Shown here one piece after another: positions 8,439 to 16,982 of a stretch of 64,000 bases of DNA. This DNA is from CAZPXZ01 sp965219495 (GTDB lineage: Bacteria > Pseudomonadota > Alphaproteobacteria > Rhodobacterales > CAZPXZ01): the NCBI GenBank assembly GCA_965219495.1, contig OZ244777.1, positions 4,617,344 to 4,681,343 of the forward strand. The letters run 5' to 3'. The notes beneath the pieces were generated by a model. The model searched no databases and was not told where the DNA came from. It saw nothing but the letters and a program-made list of their open reading frames with translations. Every line of letters starts with the position of its first letter. The stretch's first letter is position 1. Made by a program: the position numbers and the translations under genes.

Positions 8439-9275
8439 ATGATCGGCGGCAATTTGCCTGTTACCGAAGATTCGCTTCTTGGCGGTCACGTACGGTTGCT
8501 TCAGCCGGCGCTCGGCCTTCGAGCAACCACCGCTACGGTGCTTCTGGCGGCGGCGGCACCGGCAGTTGAGGGGATGATGGTTCTTGATGCTGGAAGCGGA
8601 ACTGGCGCAACCGCTTTCTGTCTCGCGGCACGGGTTTCCGGCCTGCGGCTCCACGGAATTGAAGTTGATGCAGAACTCGCGGAACTGTCATTGAAGAACG
8701 CAAGGCTCAATCGCTTGGATAACTGGTCGGTTCATGTTGGCGACATTCACCATCCCCCTTCAAGCCTCTGTTCAGCCCGGTTTGATATTGTCGTGACAAA
8801 TCCGCCTTGGCAGGGCAAGAGTTCGGGACCTTCCTCACCTGATTGGCGCAGGAAACGGGCCGTGCGTGAACGGGAACCGGGATTGGGAGGCTGGATGGCC
8901 AGCGCAATGCGGTTGGTCAGTCCAGGCGGAATGCTTGTGGCAATTCTTCCGTTGGACCGATTGGAGGTTTGTGTGCGCTCCCTGGGGAAAACGTATGTTG
9001 AAGTACTCCCCTTGGCGCCACGTTCGGGAACCTCGCCGAAGCGGGTATTGATTCGCGCCGTCCCGAGGACGGAACGCGAGATCGTCCATCTGCCAGCATT
9101 GGCGGTACACGAAGGCTTGAACTATACCGAGGAACTGCACCGGGTTCTTTGGCAGCCGAGCCAATTGCCATGGCCCGCGCGGGACGAAAGGACCGGGTTC
9201 AGTCGTCGCTTGAACGGAGCGCGAAAAGAGCCAACATTAGTATCAAGGCGCAAATCTCCGGAGAACCCCAAATGA
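8439..9275 (+). CDS. Class I SAM methyltransferase, tRNA1(Val) m6A37 (TrmN6/YfiC) type
   Basis: The 278-residue product has a TEDSLLGG opening, the SAM loop DAGSGTGA at 50-57, an acidic strand end (GIEVD) and the N6-adenine methylase motif NPPW in IVVTNPPWQGK near residue 118. That combination is characteristic of TrmN6-type enzymes that methylate A37 of tRNA-Val, though other amino-methylases share NPPW. Start: ATG at 8439 is placed just before TEDSLLGG; GTG at 8400 is an alternative with a GGGGG stretch upstream. The gene is divergent from the polyprenyl synthase gene, a typical alphaproteobacterial arrangement, and overlaps the M20 gene by four bases (ATGA). Confidence 0.8.
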   Translation: MIGGNLPVTEDSLLGGHVRLLQPALGLRATTATVLLAAAAPAVEGMMVLDAGSGTGATAFCLAARVSGLRLHGIEVDAELAELSLKNARLNRLDNWSVHVGDIHHPPSSLCSARFDIVVTNPPWQGKSSGPSSPDWRRKRAVREREPGLGGWMASAMRLVSPGGMLVAILPLDRLEVCVRSLGKTYVEVLPLAPRSGTSPKRVLIRAVPRTEREIVHLPALAVHEGLNYTEELHRVLWQPSQLPWPARDERTGFSRRLNGARKEPTLVSRRKSPENPK

Positions 9276-10459
9276 ACATTACGAACCGTATCGCTTCGCT
9301 GGCGGATGAAGTTGCCGGATGGCGGCGGGATATCCACGCAAATCCGGAATTGGGATATTCGGAGACCCGAACATCCCGCATCGTGACCGAAAAACTCCGT
9401 GAATTTGGGTTTGACGAAATTCGCACGGGTATGGGAAAAACCGGGGTTGTCGGCGTGCTTCACGGTAGCCACGGAGCGGGAACGGGCGAATCGGATTCGC
9501 TCATGCTCAGAGCCGATATGGACGCGCTGCCGATTCAAGAGGAATCCGGGGTGCCGCATGCCTCGACCCGGGATGGTGTCATGCATGCATGCGGGCACGA
9601 CGGGCACACCGCGATTCTACTTGGCGCCGCCAAGCATCTCGCGGAAACGCGAAACTTTCGAGGTAGTGCATATTTCTGTTTTCAGCCGGCAGAGGAAGGC
9701 GGTGCGGGGGCTGCGGCAATGATCCGGGACGGGTTGCTGAAGGAATTTCCGTGCAAGGCTGTGTTCGGACTGCACAACTGGCCGGGGCTGGCCACCGGCG
9801 AATTCGGGATACGTCCGGGTCCGGTCATGGCGCGCGCGGATCAGTTTCGCATCGACATTACGGGGTCCGGATCCCATGCCGCGCAACCACATCATTCTCG
9901 CGACCCGATCACCGCTGCGGCGGCAATCATTCAGGGATTGCAGACGGTGGTTTCACGAAACGTGGACCCGATCGAACCCGCAGTGGTTTCCGTTACGCAG
10001 ATGCGGGGCGGGGATGCGTTCAATGTGATCCCGGACAAGGTGATGCTTGGAGGGACAGTCCGGAGTTTCGACGATGAGTTGCACGTGGAAATCTATGAGC
10101 GCGTACGCCAGCTTGCCACCGGAATCGCAAGGGGATTCGGCACCGAAGCCGCAGTCGAACGTGCCACGGAAGGATATCCGCCCACTGTAAACGATGCTGC
10201 GGCAACCGAGTTCGCCGCGAGTGTCGCGGATGATGTGTCCGGCGAAAACGCTGTGGACCGCGACTTTCCGATGACCGCCGGCGGCGAGGACTTTGCGTAT
10301 CTGGCGCAAGAGCGTCCCGGTGCGTTCATATTCCTGGGTGCTGGAGAATCGCATCCGCGGCTCCACACATCAGGGTATGATTTCAACGACGAAATCATCC
10401 CGGTTGGAATTTCCTATTGGACACGTCTTGTGGAGCGAGGGCTGCCCGCCGCGCATTAG
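9272..10459 (+). CDS. M20 family amidohydrolase (hippurate/N-acyl-amino acid hydrolase type)
   Basis: This 395-residue zinc peptidase-like enzyme hydrolyses N-acyl amino acids or related amides. Seen: RRDIHANPELGY near residue 18, the RADMDALP motif near 80, the HACGHDGHTA metal-binding block near 104, PAEEGGAG near 140 with the metal/catalytic glutamates, and a C-terminal TAGGEDFAYL near 345. A dimerisation (lid) domain lies between. The start overlaps the methyltransferase stop (ATGA). Substrate is not predictable: hippurate hydrolase, IAA-amino acid hydrolase and diaminopimelate deacetylase share this architecture. Confidence 0.9.
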   Translation: MNITNRIASLADEVAGWRRDIHANPELGYSETRTSRIVTEKLREFGFDEIRTGMGKTGVVGVLHGSHGAGTGESDSLMLRADMDALPIQEESGVPHASTRDGVMHACGHDGHTAILLGAAKHLAETRNFRGSAYFCFQPAEEGGAGAAAMIRDGLLKEFPCKAVFGLHNWPGLATGEFGIRPGPVMARADQFRIDITGSGSHAAQPHHSRDPITAAAAIIQGLQTVVSRNVDPIEPAVVSVTQMRGGDAFNVIPDKVMLGGTVRSFDDELHVEIYERVRQLATGIARGFGTEAAVERATEGYPPTVNDAAATEFAASVADDVSGENAVDRDFPMTAGGEDFAYLAQERPGAFIFLGAGESHPRLHTSGYDFNDEIIPVGISYWTRLVERGLPAAH

Positions 10460-10560
10460 TCTCGATTTCGAAATTTTGCGCTCAAGGTCACTTGTAACGA
10501 CGGGCTTGAATTCTTTTTGCATGTGTAACTGGAGTTGCCCATCCCTCGGAGGGGGCCGAG

Positions 10561-10880
10561 TAGATGGGGTCGTTACCGAGCCCCGTCCCTCGAAGTCCCG
10601 GACGAGCGGGAACTACCGCACCACGGACCTTCGCGAAGTCGCGAACGCGATCCTGTACATGGCCGGCGCGGGCTGCCAATGGCGGGCCTTACCCAAGGAT
10701 TTCCCGCTCTTTACGACGGTTCAGAATTATTTCTACGCCCTGGTCGCGCGGGAGCGGCTGGATGCGCTCTGGAGCGCGGCGGAGCCGACGGTGGGCGCGA
10801 TTGGACAGCCAGAGCGCGAAGACGACCGAGAGCGGAGGGCCGCGCGGTTGCGACGGCGGCAAGAAGGTCAAGGGCCACAG
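10561..10880 (+). pseudogene. IS5-family transposase remnant, frameshifted and truncated
   Basis: The first part reads DLREVANAI, GCQWRALPKDF and TVQNYFYALV in one frame, the N-terminal (DUF4096-like) domain of IS5/IS427-type transposases. From about 10795 the match continues in another frame with LDSQSAKTTESGG and GGKKVKGH, the start of the DDE catalytic domain. So at least one frameshift is present, and everything after KGH (about 10878) is lost. No terminal inverted repeats were recognised. The scar lies downstream of the M20 gene. Confidence 0.85.
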
Positions 10881-11100
10881 CGAAGCGAGACTGGTTGCTA
10901 TACCTATAGGTGAAAGTCCTGCCGGCGCAATTCTCAGTGTGGCGCCGTAGTTAGAACTCGCAGACGTACGGGTTGACCCGGCGACCTGAGAGCCCGGAAG
11001 TAAGAGCCCCGGGTGGCCGAGGAAACACGGAGTTCCTCAGGTCCGGTCAGCCCGGGAGGCAAGCGGACAAGAGGGCCGCAGCAAAGGAGAAGGAACGAGC
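10881..11100 (+). other. Possible group II intron 5' domain remnant
   Basis: Just where the IS5 transposase match breaks off, the sequence reads TATAGGTGAAAGTCCT (10905-10920), followed by GAGAGCC and AAGTAAGAGCC and several GC-rich self-complementary stretches. GGTGAAAGTCC with a downstream GAGAGCC/AAGAGCC pattern is reminiscent of domain I of bacterial group II introns. No reverse transcriptase frame or domain V is visible, so if real it is a truncated fragment. 11101-11301 shows nothing recognisable apart from short open frames. Confidence 0.3.
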
Positions 11101-11314
11101 CGTCGAAAATGACCTCCCGCATGAAGCTGATTTGCGGGGTAGTTGGAGTTGCCGAGGTTTCTTACGGCTACCCGATGGCCAGTGCCGGCACGGAAGAACT
11201 GAGGCGCACGTACCGGAGTTCCTGGCGGAAGCTGAAGGCAGTCCTTCCAATTATTGATCCGGCAATTACATTGCAAATTGGTATTGCAGCAATTTCGCAA
11301 CAAAGGAGGTTCCG

Positions 11315-11488
11315 ATGACCGACTTTTCCCAACTTTCCGAACTTCAGCGGCGACACAAGGAGCTTGACGAACAAATCGCCGAGGAAGAGCGCAGGCCGGG
11401 ATCCGAGGATCTCTACATTCGGAAACTCAAGCGGGAGAAGCTTCGTATCAAAGAGCAGATCGTGATGGCAGGCAGCGATTCGGACTAG
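11315..11488 (+). CDS. DUF465 (YdcH-family) small protein
   Basis: A strong AAAGGAGGT ribosome site at 11302-11310 precedes this 57-codon gene. The product is highly charged and helical: LQRRHKELDEQI, EEERRPG, LKREKLRIKEQI. Spacing of the LKREKLxLKE motif matches the DUF465/YdcH family, short coiled-coil proteins of unknown role that are widespread in proteobacteria. Its TAG stop shares the palindrome CTAG with the stop of the convergent glutamine amidotransferase gene. The gene is intact even though it borders an insertion-sequence scar. Confidence 0.85.
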   Translation: MTDFSQLSELQRRHKELDEQIAEEERRPGSEDLYIRKLKREKLRIKEQIVMAGSDSD

Positions 11489-12216
11489 AGTTCCGGATTT
11501 CTGGTAGCGCGGCTACAGGCGAAAAAATTCTTCGTCCAGACCGAAAAGTTTCCGGCGTCTGTCGGTAATTCGAGCGTCTGGAGAGCCAGATCCACCGTTT
11601 TCCGGGGAATTCGATCACCGCGGAGCGCTTCGAGAAGTGCGCGGGAGAATTTCCTTGTAAATTCCGGATGCGCCTGGACGGAAAATCCAAAATCGCCATA
11701 GGCCACCATGCCGTATGGACAAAACTCCGAACCAGCGATCACTTCCGTCTCTGGAGGTAATTCGACAATTTGGTCTTGGTGAATCGACTGGAAAGATACC
11801 GTTTCGGACGCATCCGACATCCAGCGCGGCCGGGCGAGCACTTCATAGCTTTGTACACCGATCCCCCAACCCCTTTGGGATTTTTCGACGCGGCCGCCGA
11901 GCGCTTCCGCAAGAAGTTGATGGCCAAAGCAAATGCCGACCACGGGAATTCCTGCATCGAAGGAATTTCGGAGGAATTGGCGCGTCGCCGGTATCCAGGG
12001 AAGATCGTCATATACCGCGTGTCGAGATCCGGAAATGATCCAGCCGTCGGTTTCCCGTGGTGAGTGCGGCAGTTCGCCGTCTAGCAGCCTCCAGTTGCGG
12101 AACTCAAGCTCGTCTCCGCTGAATCCCAAAAGGGTTTCGACCATTCCAGGGTATTCACCGAATTGTTCGACGATACGCTCATTCACCCTTCCGGCTTGAA
12201 GAAGGCCGATTCTCAT
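11485..12216 (-). CDS. Class I glutamine amidotransferase-like protein
   Basis: This 243-residue protein resembles stand-alone GMP-synthase-type amidotransferase domains that release ammonia from glutamine or hydrolyse related gamma-glutamyl bonds. The nucleophile elbow GICFGHQLL (cysteine near residue 98) and the distal QAHPEF (His and Glu, near 187) form the catalytic triad; the GWGIGVQSY strand lies between. ATG at 12216 is chosen because AAGGAGA precedes it and the family's first strand (MRIGLLQAG) begins there. No synthetase partner is adjacent, so its acceptor is unknown. Candidates include YfeJ-like or gamma-glutamyl-polyamine hydrolases. Confidence 0.82.
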   Translation of the reverse strand: MRIGLLQAGRVNERIVEQFGEYPGMVETLLGFSGDELEFRNWRLLDGELPHSPRETDGWIISGSRHAVYDDLPWIPATRQFLRNSFDAGIPVVGICFGHQLLAEALGGRVEKSQRGWGIGVQSYEVLARPRWMSDASETVSFQSIHQDQIVELPPETEVIAGSEFCPYGMVAYGDFGFSVQAHPEFTRKFSRALLEALRGDRIPRKTVDLALQTLELPTDAGNFSVWTKNFFACSRATRNPEL

Positions 12217-12986
12217 TGCCGTGATCTCCTTTGTCTTCTTCCAGTCGCAAATCATATAGCGGCGCGATTCGTCGATCACGCTAGGGTCAGTTGGTCTTAT
12301 ACACCGTTGCAAGAAATGGGGATTTTATACTAAAGTAACAATATCCCTGAATTGGCGCTTCGGCGCCTCTCTACTCCGTTGTACTGGAAACAAGGCTGAA
12401 AGTGCCGGCTCCGGTGATACGTCTTGCAGCGGGTATTAGCCCGTTAACGGGTGGGAAATGGCGGGAAACCGCTTCCCGTCGCGCCGGCAAGGGGAAGGCG
12501 AAGGATGGGGGTTGCCCCGCCTCGGCGTGGAACAGTGTCGGGAGCCCATTGTGACTCTCGTCTATAAGTCCCCAAGAAGTAGGTTTCACAGTGGCCGCGT
12601 ATTCCAATGCAGGTCTCCGGCGCGAGCGCCGGGAGGTATGCGCAGTGCGCCAGCGAGATTTCTTGCAGGCAACGGGATAGCGCAGCAGCTTGTGGGGAGC
12701 GACCAACAACACTTTCGGTCAGGAGCACCACCTGTTTGCAATGCTACCTGGAGAGGTTGAGAATTCGGTCTCACTGCGAATCCTCCTGCACCCGCTGGAT
12801 CATGATTGCCGATCGACGCGTTCCGGGACAGTGACGATTCCAAGTAATCCTGGCCGAAAGCACGACGCTTGACGGAAACGGGCCTGCTCTTTACGTTGCG
12901 AACGCGTTCCGTGGAACCGATCTGCGGACGAAACGTTTTCGCGACCATGGCACGAGTTTGCGCGGCCGAACCGCAGAAGGGGCACC
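12217..12986. other. Intergenic region before rplM, holding repeat copy B
   Basis: This 770-base gap separates the amidotransferase gene from rplM. It must hold the promoters of both. Around 12290-12345 it is AT-rich (TTGCAA, TTTATACTAAAG), which could be promoter material for rplM or the repeat, but spacing is poor. 12383-12537 is the dispersed repeat. 12540-12970 has no frame I would defend. An AAGGGG ribosome site precedes rplM. Confidence 0.5.
12383..12537 (+). repeat. Dispersed intergenic repeat, copy B
   Basis: This stretch repeats the order of blocks seen in copy A (950-1092): CTCCGGTGATACG, CTTGCAGC, the hairpin GGGAAACCGCTTCCC (12463-12477), CGCCGGCAAG, GGGAAGGCGAAGG and CCTCGGCG. 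It also holds a 12-base perfect palindrome CCCGTTAACGGG (12440-12451) where copy A has AACCGGTT. Conservation of pairing despite base changes hints at a folded DNA or RNA. Confidence 0.6.
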
Positions 12987-13448
12987 ATGCGCACATACAG
13001 CGCGCGACCGGCTGATATTCAGCGTAGTTGGGTCCTGATTGACGCCGAAGGACTGGTGCTGGGTCGGCTGGCGGCGGCAATCGCGGTACGGTTGCGAGGA
13101 AAGCACCGACCGTATTTCACGCCTCACATGGATTGTGGGGATCAGGTCGTGGTCGTGAATGCGGAAAAGGTTCGGTTGACAGGCCGGAAACGCGAAAACA
13201 AGACGTATTACTGGCATACCGGCTATCCGGGAGGCATCAAGTCCCGCCGTGCGGAACAAATTCTGGATGGCGCCCATCCGGAACGGATCGTGATCCAGGC
13301 CGTCAAGCGGATGCTTCCGCGCGGGCCGCTGGGGCGCGAGCAGATGCGCAAACTTCGGGTGTATACCGGCCCGTCCCATCCCCACGAGGCGCAGGCGCCG
13401 GAACCGCTCGACTTGCGGTCGATGAATTCGAAGAATGCGAGGGATTGA
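12987..13448 (+). CDS. rplM: 50S ribosomal protein L13
   Basis: This 153-residue protein is ribosomal protein L13, an early-assembling 23S rRNA binder. Typical blocks: WVLIDAEGLVLGRLAA near residue 14, LRGKHRPYFTPHMDCGD near 40, VRLTGRKRENKTYYWHTGYPGG near 63 (described here in pieces) and MLPRGPLGR near 110. The ATG at 12987 follows AAGGGG. It is followed after five bases by rpsI, the conserved L13-S9 operon. Confidence 0.97.
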   Translation: MRTYSARPADIQRSWVLIDAEGLVLGRLAAAIAVRLRGKHRPYFTPHMDCGDQVVVVNAEKVRLTGRKRENKTYYWHTGYPGGIKSRRAEQILDGAHPERIVIQAVKRMLPRGPLGREQMRKLRVYTGPSHPHEAQAPEPLDLRSMNSKNARD

Positions 13449-13453
13449 AAAGC

Positions 13454-13942
13454 ATGGTCGAGAATCAGGAGAGGGTTGAAGAAGTCGGAGACGCAATGGA
13501 GCAGGTGCATCCGGTTGTAGAGGAGGCCCCGCTTCCAGAACCCGTACGCGACGCGCAAGGTCGCGCGTACGCCACCGGCAAACGAAAGGACGCGGTTTCG
13601 CGCGTCTGGGTCAAGCACGGGCCGGGGCGCATTCTGGTCAATGGCCGTGAATTCGAAAAGTACTTCGCCAGGCCTGTGCTCCGAATGCTCGTCTCACAAC
13701 CATTCCGAGTGGTTGGCGTAGACGGTCAGTATGATGTGATCGCTACGGTGCGAGGGGGTGGGCTTTCTGGCCAGGCGGGTGCGATCCGCCACGGAATTGC
13801 GCGGGCGCTGGCGGCATTCGAGCCATCCCTGCGCCGCGAACTGAAACGTGGCGGTTTCCTTACGCGTGACGCCCGGGTCGTGGAGCGCAAGAAATACGGG
13901 CGACGCAAGGCGCGACGCAGCTTCCAGTTCTCGAAGCGGTGA
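13454..13942 (+). CDS. rpsI: 30S ribosomal protein S9
   Basis: The 162-residue protein is S9, whose C-terminal tail reaches the P-site tRNA. YATGKRKDAVSRVW, KHGPGRILVN, GGGLSGQAGAIRHGIARAL and the basic tail KYGRRKARRSFQFSKR are all present. About 35 acidic residues precede the S9 core, an N-terminal extension usual in alphaproteobacteria. The ATG at 13454 was chosen as the first in-frame start after the rplM stop. The final SKR tail is intact. Confidence 0.96.
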   Translation: MVENQERVEEVGDAMEQVHPVVEEAPLPEPVRDAQGRAYATGKRKDAVSRVWVKHGPGRILVNGREFEKYFARPVLRMLVSQPFRVVGVDGQYDVIATVRGGGLSGQAGAIRHGIARALAAFEPSLRRELKRGGFLTRDARVVERKKYGRRKARRSFQFSKR

Positions 13943-13961
13943 GCTGACGCGTGAGAATCGG

Positions 13962-13997
13962 GTTCGGTCTTGGCATTTTGAGCGACACCGAACTTTT
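13962..13997 (+). terminator. Probable intrinsic terminator after rplM-rpsI
   Basis: GTTCGGT (13962-13968) pairs with ACCGAAC (13987-13993), and TTTTCT follows at once. The hairpin lies 20 bases after the rpsI stop and before argC, so it should end the ribosomal protein transcript. Confidence 0.65.
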
Positions 13998-14026
13998 CTA
14001 GAGCTGATTTCCAAAGCGGAGCAATC

Positions 14027-15055
14027 ATGCAGACCTATGACGCTGGCATCTTGGGTGCCAGCGGATACACGGGTTCCGAACTGGTTCGGCTCGTCGCGGC
14101 CCATGAATCGATTCACATTGCGGCGCTGACCGCGGATCGCTGGGCCGGGAAGGAGGCCGGGGAGGCGCTTCCCCATTTGGGTGAGCTCGACTTGCCGCGC
14201 TTGGGCCGGATCGAAGATACCGATTTTTCGAATTTGGATATCGTATTCTGTGCGCTGCCGCATGGAGTGGCACAGGACGTCGTTCCGAGCCTTCCCAGCC
14301 GAACTCGAATTGTGGATCTCTCGGCGGACTTTCGGATTCGTGACCCAAGCCTGTACGAAACGTGGTACGGCGCGGCGCATCGCGCGCCAGATCTCCTCGG
14401 GGAGGTGGTGTACGGGCTTCCGGAGGCCTACCGTGCGGATATTCGGAAGGCGCGGATTGTTGCGTGCACCGGATGCTATGTGGCTGCGTCTCTCACGCCG
14501 CTCCTGCCGCTGGTCGCGAGCGGCGTCGTAGATGCGCAGGATATCATCATCGATGCAAAGTCGGGCGCCAGCGGCGCGGGCCGCACGGCGCGGGAATCCC
14601 TGTCGTATTGCGAGGTGGCGGAGGGCTGCGCCGCATATGGCGTGGGTTGGCACCGGCACATGGCGGAGTTGGAGCAGGAACTTTCCCGTGCGGCCAAGCG
14701 CCCGCTTCGGGCGAGTTTCACGCCGCACCTCATGCCGTTCAGCCGCGGGATTCTCGCCACCATTTACCTGCGCGGCGGGCCGGAAGAAGTGCAGAGTCGC
14801 CTAGAAGACGCCTATGCACGGGAACCGTTTGTGCGGGTTCTTCCCTCGGGTCAGGTTCCTCGTACACAGCAAGTACGGGGTTCGAATGTCTTGTTGATCG
14901 GCATTTCGAACGATCGCCGTTCCGGTCGCACAATTGTCGTGTCCGTACTGGACAATTTGATCAAGGGAGCCTCTGGGCAGGCGGTGCAAAACGCAAATCT
15001 GATGCTTGGGCTGCCTGAAACGGCAGGACTGCAGCAGACACCGGTATTTCCGTAA
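14027..15055 (+). CDS. argC: N-acetyl-gamma-glutamyl-phosphate reductase
   Basis: ArgC reduces N-acetylglutamyl phosphate with NADPH, the third step of arginine synthesis. The 342-residue protein has the Rossmann motif GILGASGYTGSELVRL near residue 7, LPHGVA near 77, the catalytic cysteine in ACTGCYVAA near 149, a SGASGAGR block near 184 and the histidine in GWHRHMAEL near 207. It belongs to the longer (type 1) form. No other arg gene is adjacent, but ArgC follows rpsI in many alphaproteobacteria. Confidence 0.95.
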   Translation: MQTYDAGILGASGYTGSELVRLVAAHESIHIAALTADRWAGKEAGEALPHLGELDLPRLGRIEDTDFSNLDIVFCALPHGVAQDVVPSLPSRTRIVDLSADFRIRDPSLYETWYGAAHRAPDLLGEVVYGLPEAYRADIRKARIVACTGCYVAASLTPLLPLVASGVVDAQDIIIDAKSGASGAGRTARESLSYCEVAEGCAAYGVGWHRHMAELEQELSRAAKRPLRASFTPHLMPFSRGILATIYLRGGPEEVQSRLEDAYAREPFVRVLPSGQVPRTQQVRGSNVLLIGISNDRRSGRTIVVSVLDNLIKGASGQAVQNANLMLGLPETAGLQQTPVFP

Positions 15056-15068
15056 AACCCGGTTCGGC

Positions 15069-15707
15069 TTATCCGGCCGCGCCGTGGTAGAAGAACACGC
15101 CGGCACCCGTGGTAAACAGCAATCCACCGGCTATCGCGTGCATCAGCCAAGCCAGGCCGAAAGCCCGGCGCTCCCGGTACGCCCACGCGAATGCGCAGCC
15201 GCCGGCCAGGCTGAGGAGCAGGGCAGGCAAGTTCCACAGAAAGAGGTGCGCAAGCGCGAAACATGCTCCGTTGGCAACAATGGCTTCCCTGCGACCGGGG
15301 AAGAGTGCGCCATATCGCTCGAAAAAGAGCGCCCGGTACATGAGCTCTTGTGGAAGCGCGGAGAGGAAGGGGTAAAACGCCAGAATCAGAATCCAGAGTT
15401 CCGGGTTGTGTCGGGGTATCCAGAAAAACGCTTCGGGACGCAGCAATAGGGGAAGGGCAATCGCAACGGGGGTCAACGCGGCGGAAAAGAGGAGCAATGG
15501 CGTGGCCAGGTCGCCCGCTCCGAAGTACAGCAGGGCGCGCCAGCGGAAGCCGGGAGTGAACGAGAGAAGAATCACGGCTGCGGCCGCCATCACCGGGAGC
15601 GCGTACCAGATCAGGTCCCCGAGCGCGAGCAAGGCGAAGCCACAGGGTAAGACCACGTAAAGTAGTCCGAATTCCAGGCGCAGCCGGTTCCGGCCGACAG
15701 ATTTCAA
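15069..15707 (-). CDS. CPBP-family intramembrane protease
   Basis: The protein (about 212 residues) is mostly hydrophobic with six to eight membrane segments. It has the CPBP/Abi (CAAX protease-like) metal-site motifs: QELMYRALFFERYG (Glu, Arg) near residue 122, FALAHLFLWN (His) near 155 and AWLMHAIAG (His) near 193. The usual EExxxR is here QExxxR, so one glutamate is replaced. Substrate is unknown. No ATG fits: TTG at 15707 overlaps the xth stop (TTGA), and GTG at 15722 is an alternative. The gene is co-oriented with and probably co-translated after xth. Confidence 0.75.
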   Translation of the reverse strand: MKSVGRNRLRLEFGLLYVVLPCGFALLALGDLIWYALPVMAAAAVILLSFTPGFRWRALLYFGAGDLATPLLLFSAALTPVAIALPLLLRPEAFFWIPRHNPELWILILAFYPFLSALPQELMYRALFFERYGALFPGRREAIVANGACFALAHLFLWNLPALLLSLAGGCAFAWAYRERRAFGLAWLMHAIAGGLLFTTGAGVFFYHGAAG

Positions 15708-16504
15708 CCCTTCAATTCGCACCAAACCGGGACGTGGTCGGATGGCTTCGGGCGCCCGCGGAGTTCGCGGACGATGCCCGCCCCGCAAAGCCGGTCAGCG
15801 GCCTGCGGCGACAGCAGGAGATGGTCGATTCTGACGCCGTCGTCCCGGTCCCAGGCGCCTTTTTGGTAGTCCCAGAAACTGTAGTGACCGGCTTCGGGGT
15901 GCAGAATTCGAAATGCGTCCGTCCAACCGGCGTGAACGATGCGGCGCCATGCCATGCGGGTCTCGGGAAGAAACAGGGCATCTCCTCCCCACCTCTTGGG
16001 TTCGAAAGCGTCTTCCGGCTGCGGAATCACGTTGAAGTCCCCGCCCATGACAATGGCGTCTTCGTTGGCCAACAATGCGCTCGCGTACGCGGAAAGACGT
16101 TTCATCCAATTCAATTTGTAAGTGTACTTCTCCCCTGGCGCCGGATTGCCGTTCGGTGCATAGAGTCCGCACACGCGAAGAATGCGCTTGCCCGGACAGA
16201 CCGTGGCTTCGATCCAGCGCGCCTGCCGGTCTTCGCTATCGCCGGGAAGGCCGAACGAAATATCCTCAAGCTGCAATCTTGAGAGAATCGCCACACCGTT
16301 GTACGCCTTTTCGCCATGCACCGCGACATTGTACCCCGCGTCTTCGAATCGGGAGCGTGGGAAGGCATCGTCCTGAATCTTCGTTTCCTGAAGCAGGAGG
16401 ACATCCGGAGCGGTCTCACCAATCCAGGCAAGAAGCGTATCGATACGCGCTCGCAACCCGTTGATGTTCCAGGTCGCTACGCGAATGGCTCCTTCATCCG
16501 CCAC
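15704..16504 (-). CDS. xth: Exodeoxyribonuclease III / AP endonuclease
   Basis: This 266-residue enzyme cleaves DNA at abasic sites and degrades 3' ends. The EEP-fold motifs are complete: VATWNINGLRAR near residue 9, LLLQETKIQDDAFP near 36 (metal-binding Glu), YAPNGNP near 115, MGGDFNVIP near 153 (Asp, Asn), DYQKGAWDRDDGVRIDHLL near 218 (given as pieces: RIDHLL) and the last SDHVPVWCEL (Asp-His). The start is GTG at 16504, six bases after the erpA stop. Confidence 0.93.
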   Translation of the reverse strand: MADEGAIRVATWNINGLRARIDTLLAWIGETAPDVLLLQETKIQDDAFPRSRFEDAGYNVAVHGEKAYNGVAILSRLQLEDISFGLPGDSEDRQARWIEATVCPGKRILRVCGLYAPNGNPAPGEKYTYKLNWMKRLSAYASALLANEDAIVMGGDFNVIPQPEDAFEPKRWGGDALFLPETRMAWRRIVHAGWTDAFRILHPEAGHYSFWDYQKGAWDRDDGVRIDHLLLSPQAADRLCGAGIVRELRGRPKPSDHVPVWCELKG

Positions 16505-16510
16505 GAAGGC

Positions 16511-16837
16511 TCATACGGAAAAACTGGTTCCGCATCCGCAGGTTGCGTTCGCATTGGGATTCTCGACGGTGAACCGGGCTCCGATGATTTCATCCCGGAA
16601 GTCGATCACGGCTCCTTCCAGGAACGGCAGGGAAACCGGGTCGATCAGCACCCGAAGTTCGCCGCGCTCCAGGATCAGGTCATCGTCGGCGCTCTGGTTT
16701 TCCAGTTCGAAGCTGTACTGGAATCCCGAGCATCCCCCGCCAAGCACTGCGACCCGAAGCATTTTTTCCATACCCTCGTCGACCAGGATGGCGCCCAGGC
16801 GGTCGAACGCGGCATCGGTAACGCAAAGATCGGGCAT
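16511..16837 (-). CDS. erpA: A-type iron-sulfur cluster carrier (ErpA-like)
   Basis: The 108-residue protein carries Fe-S clusters to target proteins. The three ligand cysteines are in GGGCSGFQY near residue 34 and in TCGCGTSFSV at the very C terminus; VDPVSLPFLEGAVIDF is the family core. ATG at 16837 is preferred: it is preceded by TGAGG, and a TATACT box lies so close upstream that a longer protein starting from TTG at 16864 is unlikely. It leads a three-gene run erpA-xth-CPBP on the minus strand and is divergent from argS. Confidence 0.9.
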   Translation of the reverse strand: MPDLCVTDAAFDRLGAILVDEGMEKMLRVAVLGGGCSGFQYSFELENQSADDDLILERGELRVLIDPVSLPFLEGAVIDFRDEIIGARFTVENPNANATCGCGTSFSV

Positions 16838-16982
16838 CCGAGAAACCTCACTAGTATATTCCAATGGAATTTAGGGCATACTGCGGGCAGGGCAAGTCAT
16901 GTAGCGTTGCGATTGGAATTCCGTCGCGCCATGACTGCGATCGAAATCGCGATTCAGCTGCATTCTGCAAGGGAGCCGGATA

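Noticed and set aside
12290..12345. Promoter for rplM (TTGCAA, TATACT)
   Set aside because: The spacer is only 13 bases and the distance to rplM is over 600 bases; not supported enough to list.
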